Source: Penelope pileata (lineage: Eukaryota; Chordata; Aves; Galliformes; Cracidae). From it: 64,000 nt of DNA. The first letter of the stretch is position 1. Each line of letters opens with the position of its first letter. Below the pieces are notes generated by a model. The model saw only the letters and a program-made list of their open reading frames with translations. It was not told the DNA's origin and searched no databases. Location of the stretch: positions 540,577 to 604,576 of the forward strand of contig WBMW01003134.1 in assembly GCA_013396635.1 (NCBI GenBank), read 5' to 3'. Made by a program: the position numbers and the translations under genes. Positions 24,901-36,990 of this stretch are shown here, in pieces.

Positions 24901-25136
24901 AGAACAGCAGAAAAGGACTCCCAAAATGCCCACAGTGACAACACAGAGCTGTACAACTTTTTGCTATACAGTCGATATTCTTATCAAATCACGCAGGACT
25001 CTTTTTGTATAAAAAAGAGTCAACTAATACAAATGCAGTGTGGAAGGGTGAATGCAGACCCCGTGAAACCAGCATGCTCTCGGGGCTGGGAGCTTGGCAG
25101 AGCTTTGCAGCTGCCCCAGCGATGGCACCTCCGGGC

Positions 25137-25146
25137 GGGGGGGGGG
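25137..25146. repeat. Poly-G homopolymer
   Basis: Ten consecutive G's sit in a GC-rich setting. The length is prone to sequencing error. Confidence 0.85.
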
Positions 25147-26163
25147 TGAGCACTGCTGGCTCTGGCAGCCTCCTGGGCAGCTTCTTACATCAGTGTGCTC
25201 TTGTGTGCCAAACCCTGATTCATTCTGGCTGTGCAACCACTTAATCTGATTATGGGCTGGAAACACAGCTGTCAAGAAGACAATTTGTAATTTGTAGATA
25301 AGTGATGGGGTTGCAGAATTGCACAAGGAGAGCTGGGATGACCCACAGGCACCACAGCTATGGTGTGGGTACATCTTTGCCAGATTTTTCCCCTGAAGGA
25401 AAGGAATAAGTGAGGAGGGACAAGGAAGGAAGGAATGTGGAGAATTAGAATTTAGCATCAGCTAAACATAAAGCCCACGGCCCAGCTGAGACTCAGCAGC
25501 TGGGCCAGAGAGCTGCCAAGAAAGAGATGCTGGAACCGTAAATGAAAGTTGAAGTTAACCTGACATTACAAATCTCCTTTTTGGAGACAATTCCTCGTAG
25601 CTTCCTGACAGGACATTTTGCAAAGCCATCTCAGTGGACTTCTGGGAGAAACAGAAAAGACCATCAGTTACAACATCCCATTTGATCTGAAAATTGTGGC
25701 CATGTGTGGGGCTTGTAAGGGCTCTTTTCACCAGAAACCCTCAGCAGCCACAAAACTCTCTCATAAACATTCGAGAGCTGACAAAACTCAGGCAGTAACC
25801 AGCAAAATGGTTGTCAAAAGCCGTCCAACAGATATGTAGCAGTAAATGGAAGGGTAAGATTTATTGCTGGAAGTGCTTGGCAAAACGTCCTGTCAGAGCT
25901 GAACCTTGACTGTATAAGTCAGTCAGTCTTTAGACAGCAGGAAAAATGTTAAAAGATATGAAACAATTACAAAGTGCTGAACTGCCTGCTCAGCAGCTTT
26001 ATGCACAGTCCAAGGCTGTGAGGACTCTAGCGTCAGGCAGGCCTCCCCCTTGCCTCTTGGCCCCAGGATGGGACCTGCCAGTGACTGCCACCCACCATGG
26101 GCTTGGGGACATCAGGCTGAGAACAGAAGTACAGAGGAGAAACCTAGAAGTGTAGGAAATAAA

Positions 26164-26225
26164 TTCATAGACAAACAAGGCTGGAAGAGACCTCCAGAAG
26201 TTCATTCTCCTGCCCCAAGAAAAGG
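26164..26225 (-). mobile_element. Possible CR1 LINE 3' fragment, antisense, decayed
   Basis: ttcatagacaaacaaggctg followed by gaagagacctccagaagttc and attctcctgcccc follows the antisense CR1 order (tcatagaatcatagaa, ggttggaagggacctctgga, ggtcatctagtccaaccccc) with many substitutions. It is short, so the call is tentative. Confidence 0.42.
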
Positions 26226-29200
26226 CTGCTCTTGATCGATACAGGCTATGTTGTTCCCAAAGAGCTGTGGTGGAGGGAGCTGAGCCTTCCTGGGCAGCAT
26301 TCCCATGCTTGTTGGTGTCCTCCCTTAGGAATAACAGCCCACAGGCTCCCCAGCCCCGTCCTACTCTGACCTCACAGATGGTTTTACAGAAGGAAAACGA
26401 GCCACACCTGGCCTGTGCTGCCGCCAGGAGGGGAGGTTTCAGGTGTTGAAGCGTGGCCACAGTCACTTGGCAGCGGTTCAGCTCAGCTTGCTGATGTCAC
26501 GCATACACCAGGCGTAACAGGGAGTGAGGAGGTAGAGGGTGACATGGGGAGCAGTCTGTGTGAAGCAGTCCTGGGTTGGCTGTAGTGGAAACACTCCTTC
26601 TGGGCATGGCAAAGAGGGGGAAACTTGTGCTGCTTGTGGTGAGGGGTGAATGGGCTGATTCAACTGCACAGCACCGTGCGTCATCTGCTGCTGGTAGGTC
26701 TCATAAGCAAAGGAAATACTTTGTGTAAGTAAGGGATTATTAAAAGCAGTAATCAAGTAAGCAAAAGCCAGAGAGGTTCATATTTAAGTCAGCGCACACC
26801 GAGGAACGTGCAATGCCCAGCTGCAAGCACCAGAGCCCTCCAACCAGCAGCGCAAAGAGGCAATGCTGTGCTGTGCTGTTTTCATGAGATGCTGCTTAGG
26901 GACGTCTCACTGGGAAAATGGGGGAAGTCATAAAATATCTGCAAGTGGTTCATCTGCGTGGCTGTCCCAGCAGGAGGAGGCTGTTTGGCGCAGGGTTTGA
27001 AGTCCCGGGGAGGATATAGAGTGTGAGCAAGGGAGCACTCAGCTGAGATTGCAAAGTACAGGCCAGCAACTCCAGCAGCCCCAGGGAGAAAAATTCTAAG
27101 AAAATGTTTTGCTTGCCTCCTCAGTGTCACAGGAGGGTTTTGATGGGAACAAAGCCATTCTGCGTGTCACCAAGGTGATGGGTGAAGCAAAGTGTTTGTT
27201 AAAACTTCCCTAAAGCCATTCCTGGACGTCACCTGCTGTGATTATTCGAATATTGCTGCTGCTTACTTCACAGGAGTGCAATGCCCAGATCTCTTGGGTG
27301 ATGCAGAGAGTTTTTACTCACTAGTACATGGTATGGTGGAGCTACTGAGGTCCTACTGCGTGTGACTGCTTTCCTGAGCCCCTCATTCAGTGTCGGGCTG
27401 AGCACACAGTGCTCACCTTGCCATGGCCAGGTGTTGTCGGCACTCTGGAGCAGCAAGCCCAAATGCTTCCAGGGTGGATAAATGAAGCCCTCTGCTTTCA
27501 GTGCCTGCAAAGCTTTTGTCTGGGGCCTTGTTACCTGACGTTCCTGCCTGCTCCATGAGACAGTCGGGTCAGACTGCCTGAGCCTCAGCAGGACTCGTGT
27601 CTCTGATGGTGGGCACTGCACCTCTCTGTGAGCGCCTCTGTGTCCAGGACACAGGTCACAAAGTGTGTGGCTCAGGAAACAGGGCTGTTTTAAACAAATC
27701 GTCATATATCTCCTCCAGCTGAGCTGTTGGAGCAGCCCATCTGCATTAGAGGTGGGAGCTACCCAGCTGCACAGCCTGTGCGCTGGGAGCCTGGCTGTGA
27801 CTGTCTGCAATTTTTGACTACAATAAAGAATCTTTAACGATTAGATACATTAAGAAAGCATGATGACGATAAGATCAAAACAACTTGAAATTGGAACACT
27901 CTAAAACTTGGCAGAGAATCTGCTTAGAAAGTTTACGTGGCAGGGAGGAGTGTGATCCCCCAAATGCTGAGGCTTAATTTTCCAGCATTGCAGCAGGGCT
28001 AGGCAATAACAGCTCCATAATATTTTGCTTCGGAAGGAAGCAAATAACATACTGCAGGGTGCTGTTGCCATAGCACACGCCTTGGCAACATCCTCTTTAA
28101 AGTAAAAATTAAAAAAAGGAAATCTTCCCATTGCTTGAAGAGATGTAGGGGTAGAATTCAATGCTTATAAAAGGCACTTGCAAGAACTCCTTCCCTCAGC
28201 ACCATTTTCCTCCCTGAATCTACCAAGCAACAATCTGTGTTCACAGAAACCCCATTGTAGCCAAGCAGAAAATCTCCTGCTTAAGACCATGACAGCCAGT
28301 GGTGGTTTCTTTGGGATCTAACGAGTCTGACAGGCTTTTCTCCCTTGCTTTTACAGGATTTCTCTCCTTCATCCTTCATTCCCGATCGATCCCATTACCT
28401 CAACATGCACTTTCCCCTATCCATAGGCTCTCAGACCGTGACATGCAGTGGCTTCTGAAAGTTAGGAGAGGACAACCTGGTTCTTAATGCTGTATTTCTG
28501 GTACTTCTGAGGTTCAGGAGAGACATTTGAGGCTGAGGTTTAAGAAGCAGCCACAGCAGGAACCCAGGAACTATTCTTGCTTTGTGGGCTACCTTGTTTT
28601 GAAACGAGGTTGCTGGGTGTAAAAGCAGCACTGTTCCTCTCTCATGGGTGTTCACCACATCACACAAAACAGAGAAGTGTCCCCGAGGCTGTCTGTCTGC
28701 CCAGGGCATGGAAGGAAGGTGATGTGTTGTTCTCTTCAGTGCTGCAATACCAGCATGCTCCATGCTTGAGTTCTGCTTTCATCCTGGAGGGGCTTTCTTG
28801 CTGTATGTCGTGGCAGACCCTAAACCTAATAAAGCAAGGTAGGCCTACAAAATGTTTCTAGATTAGACAAGCAACTAAAATTCATAACTCTACTAATATT
28901 AAAAAATAACAAAGACAGCAGAGAAATTGGTTCCACAACACAAAATAATTCCTTATGTCTTATCCCAGCCGACTCCTCAGTAACTACCAGTCTCTTGCTG
29001 CTTGTATTACAGGAGCTAATGACTCCATCACCCTGTCTCTGCCGAGCATCCCCCACAGACAGAATCCACCCTCTTATCTTGATTAGCACTGCTAAAGCAA
29101 ACTGCAGTTTCCTGAAGCTACCGCTTAACTCTGAGTGTGTTCGTCAAAGTCTGTTGCTTCCAACCTGAGGAAGAGCTTCTGTGCCCCAGGGCATGTCTTT

Positions 29201-31420
29201 TTATTGTCAGTTGTGTCTGTTGATCAAATAATGAAGGTCCCCTCGGCCTGGTCTCACTGCAGGCGTTGATTTGTTGGTTTCTCCCACTGATATCAGAGAG
29301 TCGTGAACCTGTTGACTAGCACCACTGCTAGCCCTGAACAGCTTTACTGAGGAAAGCAGTGAGTGTGCGTGCATGCATTAAAACTGCCCCTATTTTCTGT
29401 GAGAAGTCTTATTTCAGACAGAACGACTATCTTGCAACAAGAGAACAGACTTACAAAATGCTGAAATTCAGAACTGGATTATATTCCTGACCCCTCCATT
29501 ATACAATTTGTATAATTAGACATAATGACAAAGTTACTACTTCGTATCTGGCATCTGGTCCTCCCACAGACTCTGGTAACTTAGTGTAGCTTCATAGCTT
29601 TTCCGTGTTTTCCTCCCTAAGCATTCCTATTGCTAAATATTAAATGTCAGCAGTTAGTGAGTAAAACCACTCACATCTAAATGGTATTCCAGCAGATCAC
29701 CTTCCAGTCCAAAACTGATCTTCGATCTTATTCCTGATGCTATAAAAACATCTTTTAACAACCACTGATCTACTTGTGGGTCACGAGAAAACACATTGGT
29801 TACCACTAATACTATCTTTATGTCATCTTCCAAAGAGAAAGCAGCTCTGAAGTTGACTTTGCGAATCCTGAACTGAATCCTCAGTCAGGAAAATCCAACC
29901 TACGAAAAGTTCCCTGGAGCAGCTGCATCTCCTGGGTGTGCTCATGGTGCTCCCAACATACGCAACAGGGTGTGGTTTGGCACAGCACAAGCAGCTCTGT
30001 CAGCTTGCTGCTCAAAATGCACAATTGTCAGCAGTGCTGGCCACACCTAGATCCTCACGTAGCGCTGGGCTTTAATTAGCAGCATGTTCAAAACACTTTC
30101 AGTGCTCCTAGACAATAGCTGCAGGTGCCTGCAGACGGTGCCTGGTGGTACCAGCAGCCCCATCTGTAGAGGGACGTGCGGCCGGATGTTAATGAATGTC
30201 ACGGATGCTTAGCATCACTCACGCAAGCTAAAGAATTAATTCCTACCAACATCTCTATTTATGGCATCTCTGGTTATTTTGCAAAGGAACAACAGTGGCA
30301 CATCAGCTGAAAAAAGGACAGGAAAAGGAGGTATTTGGTCCGTTCAAAACATGCATGAAACTGTTGTGGCTAATAAACATGAAACAGGGAACTGAAGGTA
30401 ATGAGAGCAGAGTCAGCTACCACCAGTATTTATCCTTTAGCCACAAGCAGGAAAGGGTTTGAAAATGGGCACTGTGGAGCCATGGCCAGTCCCTGGGTGC
30501 TGGGTACTGCCTGGGGGCACAGAGCATCCACTGCTGTAGCCGTGCTTCTGCTCCAGCAGGGAGCTGCTGTCTTGTAAGAGTCACAGCTCTCAGAAAAGCT
30601 TCTCACGTGAGATGAGAAATGCCTTCCTTACAGTCTGTCACGTTATCTGAACAAAAATGTGTTCATCGGCTTATCTTGTATTTTGGTTTCATGTGCTGCA
30701 ACATCTCAGTGTGACTCCAGCTGATAATTCTGTTAATTTTTCCCACCTAAATTAAGCCACATAATGTTGAGGAGCAATAAGCAGTGACAGTATGGCATGC
30801 ATTACAGAAACATTGATGATTGTCAGCTGTCTTTCTTGGAGCAAACAGGCATGAAGGCCTTGTAAATAAGGCCAGCTTTTTTTCTCTGAAGAAAAAGGAA
30901 ATTCTACCTTAGCAAATGTCTTACCATTTTAAAATCCCACTTTTGGGACAGACTCAGTAAGGAATGTCCCATTTGTCTGCTGTAACCAGAAATGAATTGG
31001 GTCTCACCTCCTCCAAGCAACACTTCCTTTGACTCACAGCTGGCAGTGTGCAACAGACCATAAATTTTTCAGCAAACTTTCATGAGTCACAAGCTCTACC
31101 AGGGAAAGATTCATTAGGCCAGAGCTGCTAATTCTGCATTCCCATTTGTGTCCCTCCATCCTGGGAGAGGAGGCCGGGGCCCTGAGGAGGGGTGCAGGGT
31201 GGGCAGGGACAGGCAGCAGGCACTGCTCTGCTCCCCTTCCTGGGGAGCAAAGGCAGCCACAGCCTCCTGTGGGGCCCATGGGGTCTGGAAGGAGCAAGAA
31301 TTAAGCTCACCTTAATCCTCTGACTGTGCTGTAACAAAGATGTGCCACTGAGAGTGCTGACCCATGTGCGTACCTGTTAGTAATACAAATGGACTTATCG
31401 GGGCATACAGATTTATTAGG
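26226..31420. other. Gene-free stretch
   Basis: No recognisable gene or clear CR1 in over 5 kb, the second-longest CR1-poor block after the first 8.4 kb. The longest frame is 180 codons on the minus strand (27268 to 27810). It shows no family motif and no CpG enrichment, so it is not called. The 30060 to 30260 segment looks like conserved non-coding DNA, with E-box-like and TAATTA-like strings, but this cannot be shown without alignment. Confidence 0.45.
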
Positions 31421-31564
31421 CATAGAATCACAGAATGGTTTGGGTTGGAAGGGACCTCAAAGCCCACTCAGCCCCACCCCCTGCCATGGGCAGTGCCCCT
31501 CACCAGATCAGGCTGCCCAGGGCCCATCCAAACTGGCCTTGAGCGCCTCCAAGGATGGGGCACC
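31421..31564 (-). mobile_element. CR1 LINE 3' fragment, antisense
   Basis: catagaatcacagaatggtt, then tgggttggaagggacctcaa, 'tgccatgggcagtgcccct', 'ccagatcaggctgcccagg' and 'cctccaaggatggggcacc' is a well-preserved antisense CR1 3' end including the octamer tail. It is similar in type to the copies at 11528 and 47400. The good preservation suggests a relatively young insertion. Confidence 0.97.
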
Positions 31565-33205
31565 TTGCAGTACCAACCTGAGTATTTCTGTGGAGACATA
31601 CTTTGTTTCTGTATAACTGAACAATCCTTGTGAAGTAACAGACCAAAAAAATGCCTGCTTATTTTTAGTGCTTTCTTTTAATGGAGAGCTTAGTTAGAGG
31701 GGTCTGGCATAAGCAACTCAGCATCTCCGCCACATTGTAGTGTCACTGTGCAAATGAGGTCATAACTTGGAGACACATTTTTGCCTTCAAGGAATGAATG
31801 CCCCCCTAAATACCGTCTGCCGCCGGAACAAGCAGATCTTAAGCTTCTGCTTTCCAACAAGAGCAAAACCCGCAAAAAAAAACCTGAGAAAGGCCTTCCA
31901 AGGGTGAGTGATGCTGCAGGATATGCTGCTTGATGGAACAATGTGGGGAGAGGGCCCTCAGGGTCCACGCACAAGTGCAGATCTCCGTTCCTTTCCCATG
32001 GGGTCACGGTGCACCCACTGCCCGCTGCCTACATGTCCGGCTCGCTCACCTTGCTGTCGTGCACACAGAGCCCATGCTGCAAGAACATCTAAGTTTAGAG
32101 GATATAGTAAACTTGCTGTTGCCACTGGTTGTTTTGTTGTTTGTTTACTTGTTTGTTTAATTACCTGTAATGAAAATATCTGAAACACAGAGTACATTGC
32201 TTCCATTTAATTAGCAATTGTGATTGCTAGTTAAAGTACTACCAAAATAGTTGTGTCATAGTACAAAAGCCATGCACGCATGCCAGAAAAATAAGATTAT
32301 GACCTCCAGTCATAGCTGCATAAGAGACAATGCTTTACTATGACTTTTACAATGCTTAATTCAACCTGCCTGTGACAGAGAAGGACTGTGTAGCTTGTAT
32401 GGCGCAGCGTACCACGTCACGTAGGGATGCAGAAAGGGAACACAGAAGTCCCTTTTCTTAGAGTTTCAACACAATTAACCTTTAAGGTCCTAACAACAAG
32501 CTTCAAATAATGTCACATTTTTTATTTCCTTATTTTTTTCCCTTTTCCCCCCAAATCTTCATTGTAAAGCATAATCCATAATTTTGTTGGTCTGGATTCT
32601 CCTTGCCTCGTGCCTTCATTTAGATACGTCTTCCACCGTTTAAGAAAGGAAGCTCTCATCTGACAAGACAGGTTTCCTACAACCAACTCAGCAGTCTTAT
32701 TTATTTATTTATTTATTTAAAGAATAATAGCAAGCCACATCCTCCACAAGAGCTAATTCATGCAGCATGGCTCTTTGAATCTATAGCCTAGCAATACACG
32801 AGTGTTGGAAGTGGCACAAAAGCTCTCTGAAAACACTTCTAATTGATTAATTCAGCAGGGTAGCACAGTGCAAATGATTGATTTTAGTTCACCAGGCCTC
32901 CCTCTGACCTTTTCAGAGACTGTTTGTCAGTGCTTGAATAGACAATTTGAATACAAATGACATTATGACAAAACTGCATGCAAAATCTTTAAACAAACTT
33001 TCACCGTCATTTTCATGTATCAAATTGACTGCAACACATTAAAGATGCCACCAAAGCACTTTTTAAAAAAACGTTCTCTTTCTGTTAGTAAAAATACTAA
33101 TGTCAGCAGTAGTGATTGATCTAAAATTAGTGATCTGATTGACAAATAATAGGTGATTGTGGTCTTCTTAGATGATGATGAGACATAGCTGGGTCCTCTA
33201 CTGCT
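31565..33205. other. Gene-free stretch
   Basis: No gene is recognised. A (TTTA)n repeat lies at about 32698. The AT-rich DNA between 32820 and 33010 has homeodomain-like TTGATTAATT strings and looks like conserved non-coding sequence, unproven. Confidence 0.45.
32698..32720. repeat. (TTTA)n microsatellite
   Basis: Five or more tandem TTTA/ATTT units are visible. Confidence 0.9.
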
Positions 33206-33713
33206 GCAAGGCTGCACCTCGAGTTCTATGTTCAGTTTTGGGCCCCTCACTACAAGAAAGTGATTGAGGCCCTGGAGTATGTCCGGAGAAGGGCAACGAA
33301 GCACAAGTCTTATGGGGAGCAGCTGAGGGAGTTGGGATTGTTTAGTCTGAAGAAAAGGAGGCTCAGAGGAGACCTCATTGCTCTCTCCAACTGCCTGAAA
33401 GGAGGCTGTGGTGAGGTGGGGTTCAGCCTCTTCTCCTGGGTAACAGCGATAGGACGAGAGGGAATGGTCTCAAGTTGTACCAGGGGAGGTTCAGGTTGGA
33501 TATTAGGAAAATCTTCTCCAAAATGAGCGTTCAGGCACTGGAGTAGGCTGCCCAGGGAGGTGGTGGAGTCACCGCCCCTGGAGGTGTTCAAGAAATGTGT
33601 GGATGTGGCACTGAGGGACATGGTCGGTGGGCATGGTAGTGATGGGTTGATAGTTGGACTGGGTGATCCTAGGGGTCTTTTCCAACCTTCCTGATTCTAT
33701 GATTCTGTGAATC
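33206..33713 (+). mobile_element. CR1 LINE 3' fragment, sense, about 0.5 kb, with ORF2 C-terminus
   Basis: This is the longest well-preserved CR1 in the window. From gcaaggctgcacctcgagtt it passes through 'cagttttgggcccctcact', 'cagctgagggagttggga' and 'gtctgaagaaaaggaggctc', then 'ggctgcccagggaggtggtgg', and ends in ctgattctatgattctgtga. The plus-strand frame 33260 to 33526 gives the ORF2 C-terminal segment with LRELGLFSLKKRRLRGDLIA, then goes out of frame. The usual short segment between 'gggcaacgaag' and 'cacaagtcttatg' seems to be missing compared with the CR1 I know, an apparent deletion of under 30 bp. It cannot retrotranspose. Confidence 0.98.
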
Positions 33714-35386
33714 TAAGAGAGGGAAGCGTGTGACCTCGTGCTCACCAAAGCTACTTAGGTGTCTTCAGGTGGTCTTTGCAATATCAAGAGGATGTTGTTT
33801 CTCAGTTCCTGCTGAAAAAACTTGCTGAAGTCCTCTAGTACTTCTGCAGAACACCTGGGTGTATTAGAAAGACCCAATATGCATGTGAAGATAAAATATT
33901 AATTGCGTAAGTTTTAAGCCACACTGGATTTATCCAGCATTCTTGCACTACAAAAGCAGAGGAAATAGAAGCAATTACAGGCAAACTGAATTGCTCCGTC
34001 TACGTTCCTCTTAGAAGTTTTTTTCTGTTTCAAAGCGATTTGACATTTTTGGGTTACACTTTAGGAACTCAGTGCGGGCGCCTGGCTTTGTACTGCCGCT
34101 CCAAACAGGCAGCGATTCAATTATGCACCCGCCTACCCCTTCCCCAAAACTAAACCCTCTCAGATCCGGAACTCCCTTCAGCACAGGTTTTAAATAGAAA
34201 GGATAAGTAGGGTAAAGCTGGTTGTGGGAGCTACTTTATCTTCCATTTTTTCCCTCGCACTGATTCCTCTGAGCTGGCCGGGCTCTCAGGTCCCTGGCTC
34301 TTCTCTCCTGGTTGGAGATGCCCGTCCATGTGCTCTGTGATTGACCAGGGGTGGGAAATGGAGACAATTCTGTGTTGAGGATCTCTCCTCTCTGGCTGTG
34401 AGCCCATCCAACTGCAGTGATTTGGTGAATGCGACAGCCATTGTCCTAATACAAGGGTTGCAGTTTAATCTCAAATTTTATAGTAAATAAAAGGGCCAGT
34501 TTTGCTGAAGTGCAGTTGTTTAAAAGCATTATAGGTCTGTACATTTTATACAAAAGTACATAAGGAATGCTCATGCAAATAAGTTTTGCAAACTTGGTGA
34601 CAAACTTATTGTTATTCTTTTACTGCACAATGTTTCCTTAATACTTGGAATAAGTTCACGTTTTTTCAGTTCTTGTCTCAGTTGTCTAAAATCTGGATGT
34701 TACAAACAGAACTGGGAATTTCATTGTTGTTTTCTGAAACGCTAGTTTGCATCCAGAGAATTTATCCCAGCAATTTCACTCATATCAGAGCAAGTGGGGC
34801 AAAGTTTTTGAAAGTGGAAAGTTTTGCTTTTCACAAACATGAAAGCACCTTCTGGTGGGTATTCTGGAGAACAGCTGGTATGAAAGTTAGAAGTGAGAGC
34901 TAACTTCAAACAGTTTGGCAGCTCTAGGTAAAATGAAAAGTATTTTTCAGTCTTAATATTTCACCGGTAGTATTTCACTGGAAGTCTATATTCCTCCCAG
35001 AATTCGTGTGATGCATACAGACATTCGTTATGCCTGTCCATCACTTAGAAAGCAGCCGCTTTCCATTATTTAATGCAGACACTATACAAATAGTTCTGCA
35101 GTATTTCTCCTCAAGAGAAACATCGTGTTCCTGCTGAGCCGCTTGGGCTCAGCCGTGGGCAGCTGCAGCCCACGCCAGCTTGTGAAGGTGACTTGCAAAG
35201 AGGACTTGAGGATCCTGTGGCCTCAATGGTAAGCTGATACCAGCACTCAGAAGCTCTGACAAATGCATCTTCCACCTATGGGACAGGACCGTAATCTGTA
35301 GGGGAATAAAACCCATTTCTTCATAAATACCATGATTTAGAGTCTATGTTGATAACACAGACTCTTCTTAGTTTAAGTCGTAGTAC
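33714..35386. other. Gene-free AT-rich stretch
   Basis: No gene or repeat is recognised. An octamer-type ATGCAAAT sits at 34573 to 34580 within AT-rich DNA. Confidence 0.5.
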
Positions 35387-35492
35387 CACAGAATCACAGA
35401 ATCATTAAGGCTGGAAAAGACCACTAAGCCTTTATCACTAAATCACCCAGTCCAACCATCAACCCATCACCACCATGTCCGCTAAACCAAGT
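35387..35492 (-). mobile_element. CR1 LINE 3' end, antisense
   Basis: ccacagaatcacagaatcat is followed by 'taaggctggaaaagacca', 'aaatcacccagtccaacca' and 'atcaacccatcaccaccatg'. This is the reverse complement of the 3' end seen in sense at 17420, 33206 and 51973, so all four belong to the same CR1 type. Confidence 0.95.
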
Positions 35493-36752
35493 CTTCCTCT
35501 GACAAGACCTGGGTTTTGCTCTTTTTGATCTTGTAAGCTTGCATCTGGACTTCCCAAACCATGTTCTCAGGTTAGTATCCACTCCCCATGTGCTGACTGT
35601 ACTACTGCTTTTGAGCAGTAGTATATTTTGCATTTCTTTAGCCCTTCTCAGGCATAATCTGTTGCTCCTTTTCATCACTTTCTCTTTGCTTTCCAGCTTA
35701 GTTTTCCAACATGCCACTCCTTACTCAGATCAAAGGATTAGCGGAGCTAAAAAGCTTACATAAACCATTCATTACATTTGGCGCAGGTTGCAGTGCCTGT
35801 GCTGTGGACATTGTAAACACTCTGTTTAAATGGCCAGCTTTGGACCAGCTCTTTGCTTTTTTCAACAGACTGCTAATCCTCTACCTATTTTAAAAAAGGT
35901 TAGAGTTGAAATCCTCTTTAGCAGATCACTATGAGTGGGGTTTATCTTGACTAATTTTATCCATCTTAGAGTTTTGGGACCAGCCTAAGCCCTCACTGAT
36001 CTCAAGGAGGAGAGTGGAGGAACCTAGGATCTTCAGCCCCTCCCAAATATAGAGGATGAATTGTTTCCTGGAAAAGCTTCATTGCCTATCAAAGGAGCAC
36101 AAGTGAGCAGCATAAAATGGATGCCCAGCAATTAGCTTGCAGAATGGAAAGCTAATCAAATCCCTGCAAGCCTTTGCCTGTTGCTGGACCCTGTGCTGAA
36201 CTCTTTCTGTCTGCCACAGCTGCTCACCTGAATATCACTTGGGCACATCCGACAGGCTGTGCTCAGCAGAACAGTGCTGTAGTGGCATAAATTCTCCAGA
36301 TTGCTCCACTCCCTTTGTATTCAGATGAGGACCTGAGGGGTCTTGTTACGCTCAGACCTGGAGGCGTGCTGCAGGCTTCGCTTGCAAGAAGGTGCTGTGG
36401 GGCTGTTCCCATCTTACCCACATATCTCAGGGTGTACACACCTTCCTGAAGCACACTGTAAGTGGGAATTAAGTGAGATTGGCTCTCAGCCCACTGGGCG
36501 ATTTAATTCCCTTGGATTTTATGTAAGCAGTTACCAACGCTATTTATCCCATGGCATTAGGTCATGTAACCTGCTGTGAAGATGTTTGTGGGTTTTCCAA
36601 ACGTTCAGCAGAGTAGTAGAGTCCTCTGTTATGAATGAAATAATTTTAACACACCACCCCTCCCAAAAAGAAAAGGAAATATTTGGCTGTGATGGGACAG
36701 AGCCATTCACTTACACTGCCTTTAGTTTTTGACAGGTATTAGAACATACCAA
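35493..36752. other. Gene-free stretch
   Basis: No gene, repeat or RNA gene is recognised. Confidence 0.5.
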
Positions 36753-36990
36753 TAGATTAGACTAGACTAGACTAGAATGGAGTAGTTCAGCTGTAAGGAA
36801 CCTATGAAGATCAAGTCCAATGGCCTGACCACTTCAGGGCTCACCAGAAGTTAAAGCACATTAACGAGGGCATTGTCCAAATGCCTCTTGAGCACTGACA
36901 GGTGTGGGCCATCAGCCACCTCTCCAGGAGGCCTGTTCCAATATTTGATCACCCTCATGGTAAAGAATTTCTTCCTCACATCCAGCTATT
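36753..36990 (-). mobile_element. CR1-like LINE 3' fragment, antisense, with pentameric tail
   Basis: A tail of tagattagactagactagac is followed by 'gtagttcagctgtaagga', 'ggcctgaccacttcagggc', 'gggcattgtccaaatgcct' and 'ccacctctccaggaggcct', then 'gtaaagaatttcttcctc'. The order matches antisense CR1-type elements, but the tail is a 5-bp repeat (TAGAC) in place of the usual 8-bp one. It is either a distinct subfamily or a tail that expanded after insertion. Confidence 0.75.

Larger units (their letters stand above)
21954..26163. other. Gene-free stretch
   Basis: No recognisable gene. It contains an (AAC)n repeat near 24877 and a 10-G homopolymer near 25137. Open frames up to 144 codons (25024 to 25458 minus) carry no known motif. 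A possible CR1 tail near 23567 was rejected as too short. Confidence 0.5.

Noticed and set aside
27268..27810. 180-codon minus-strand open frame
   Set aside because: No recognisable domain, no strong start context, no CpG enrichment and no clear splice sites. Frames of this length occur by chance in 64 kb of moderate GC content.
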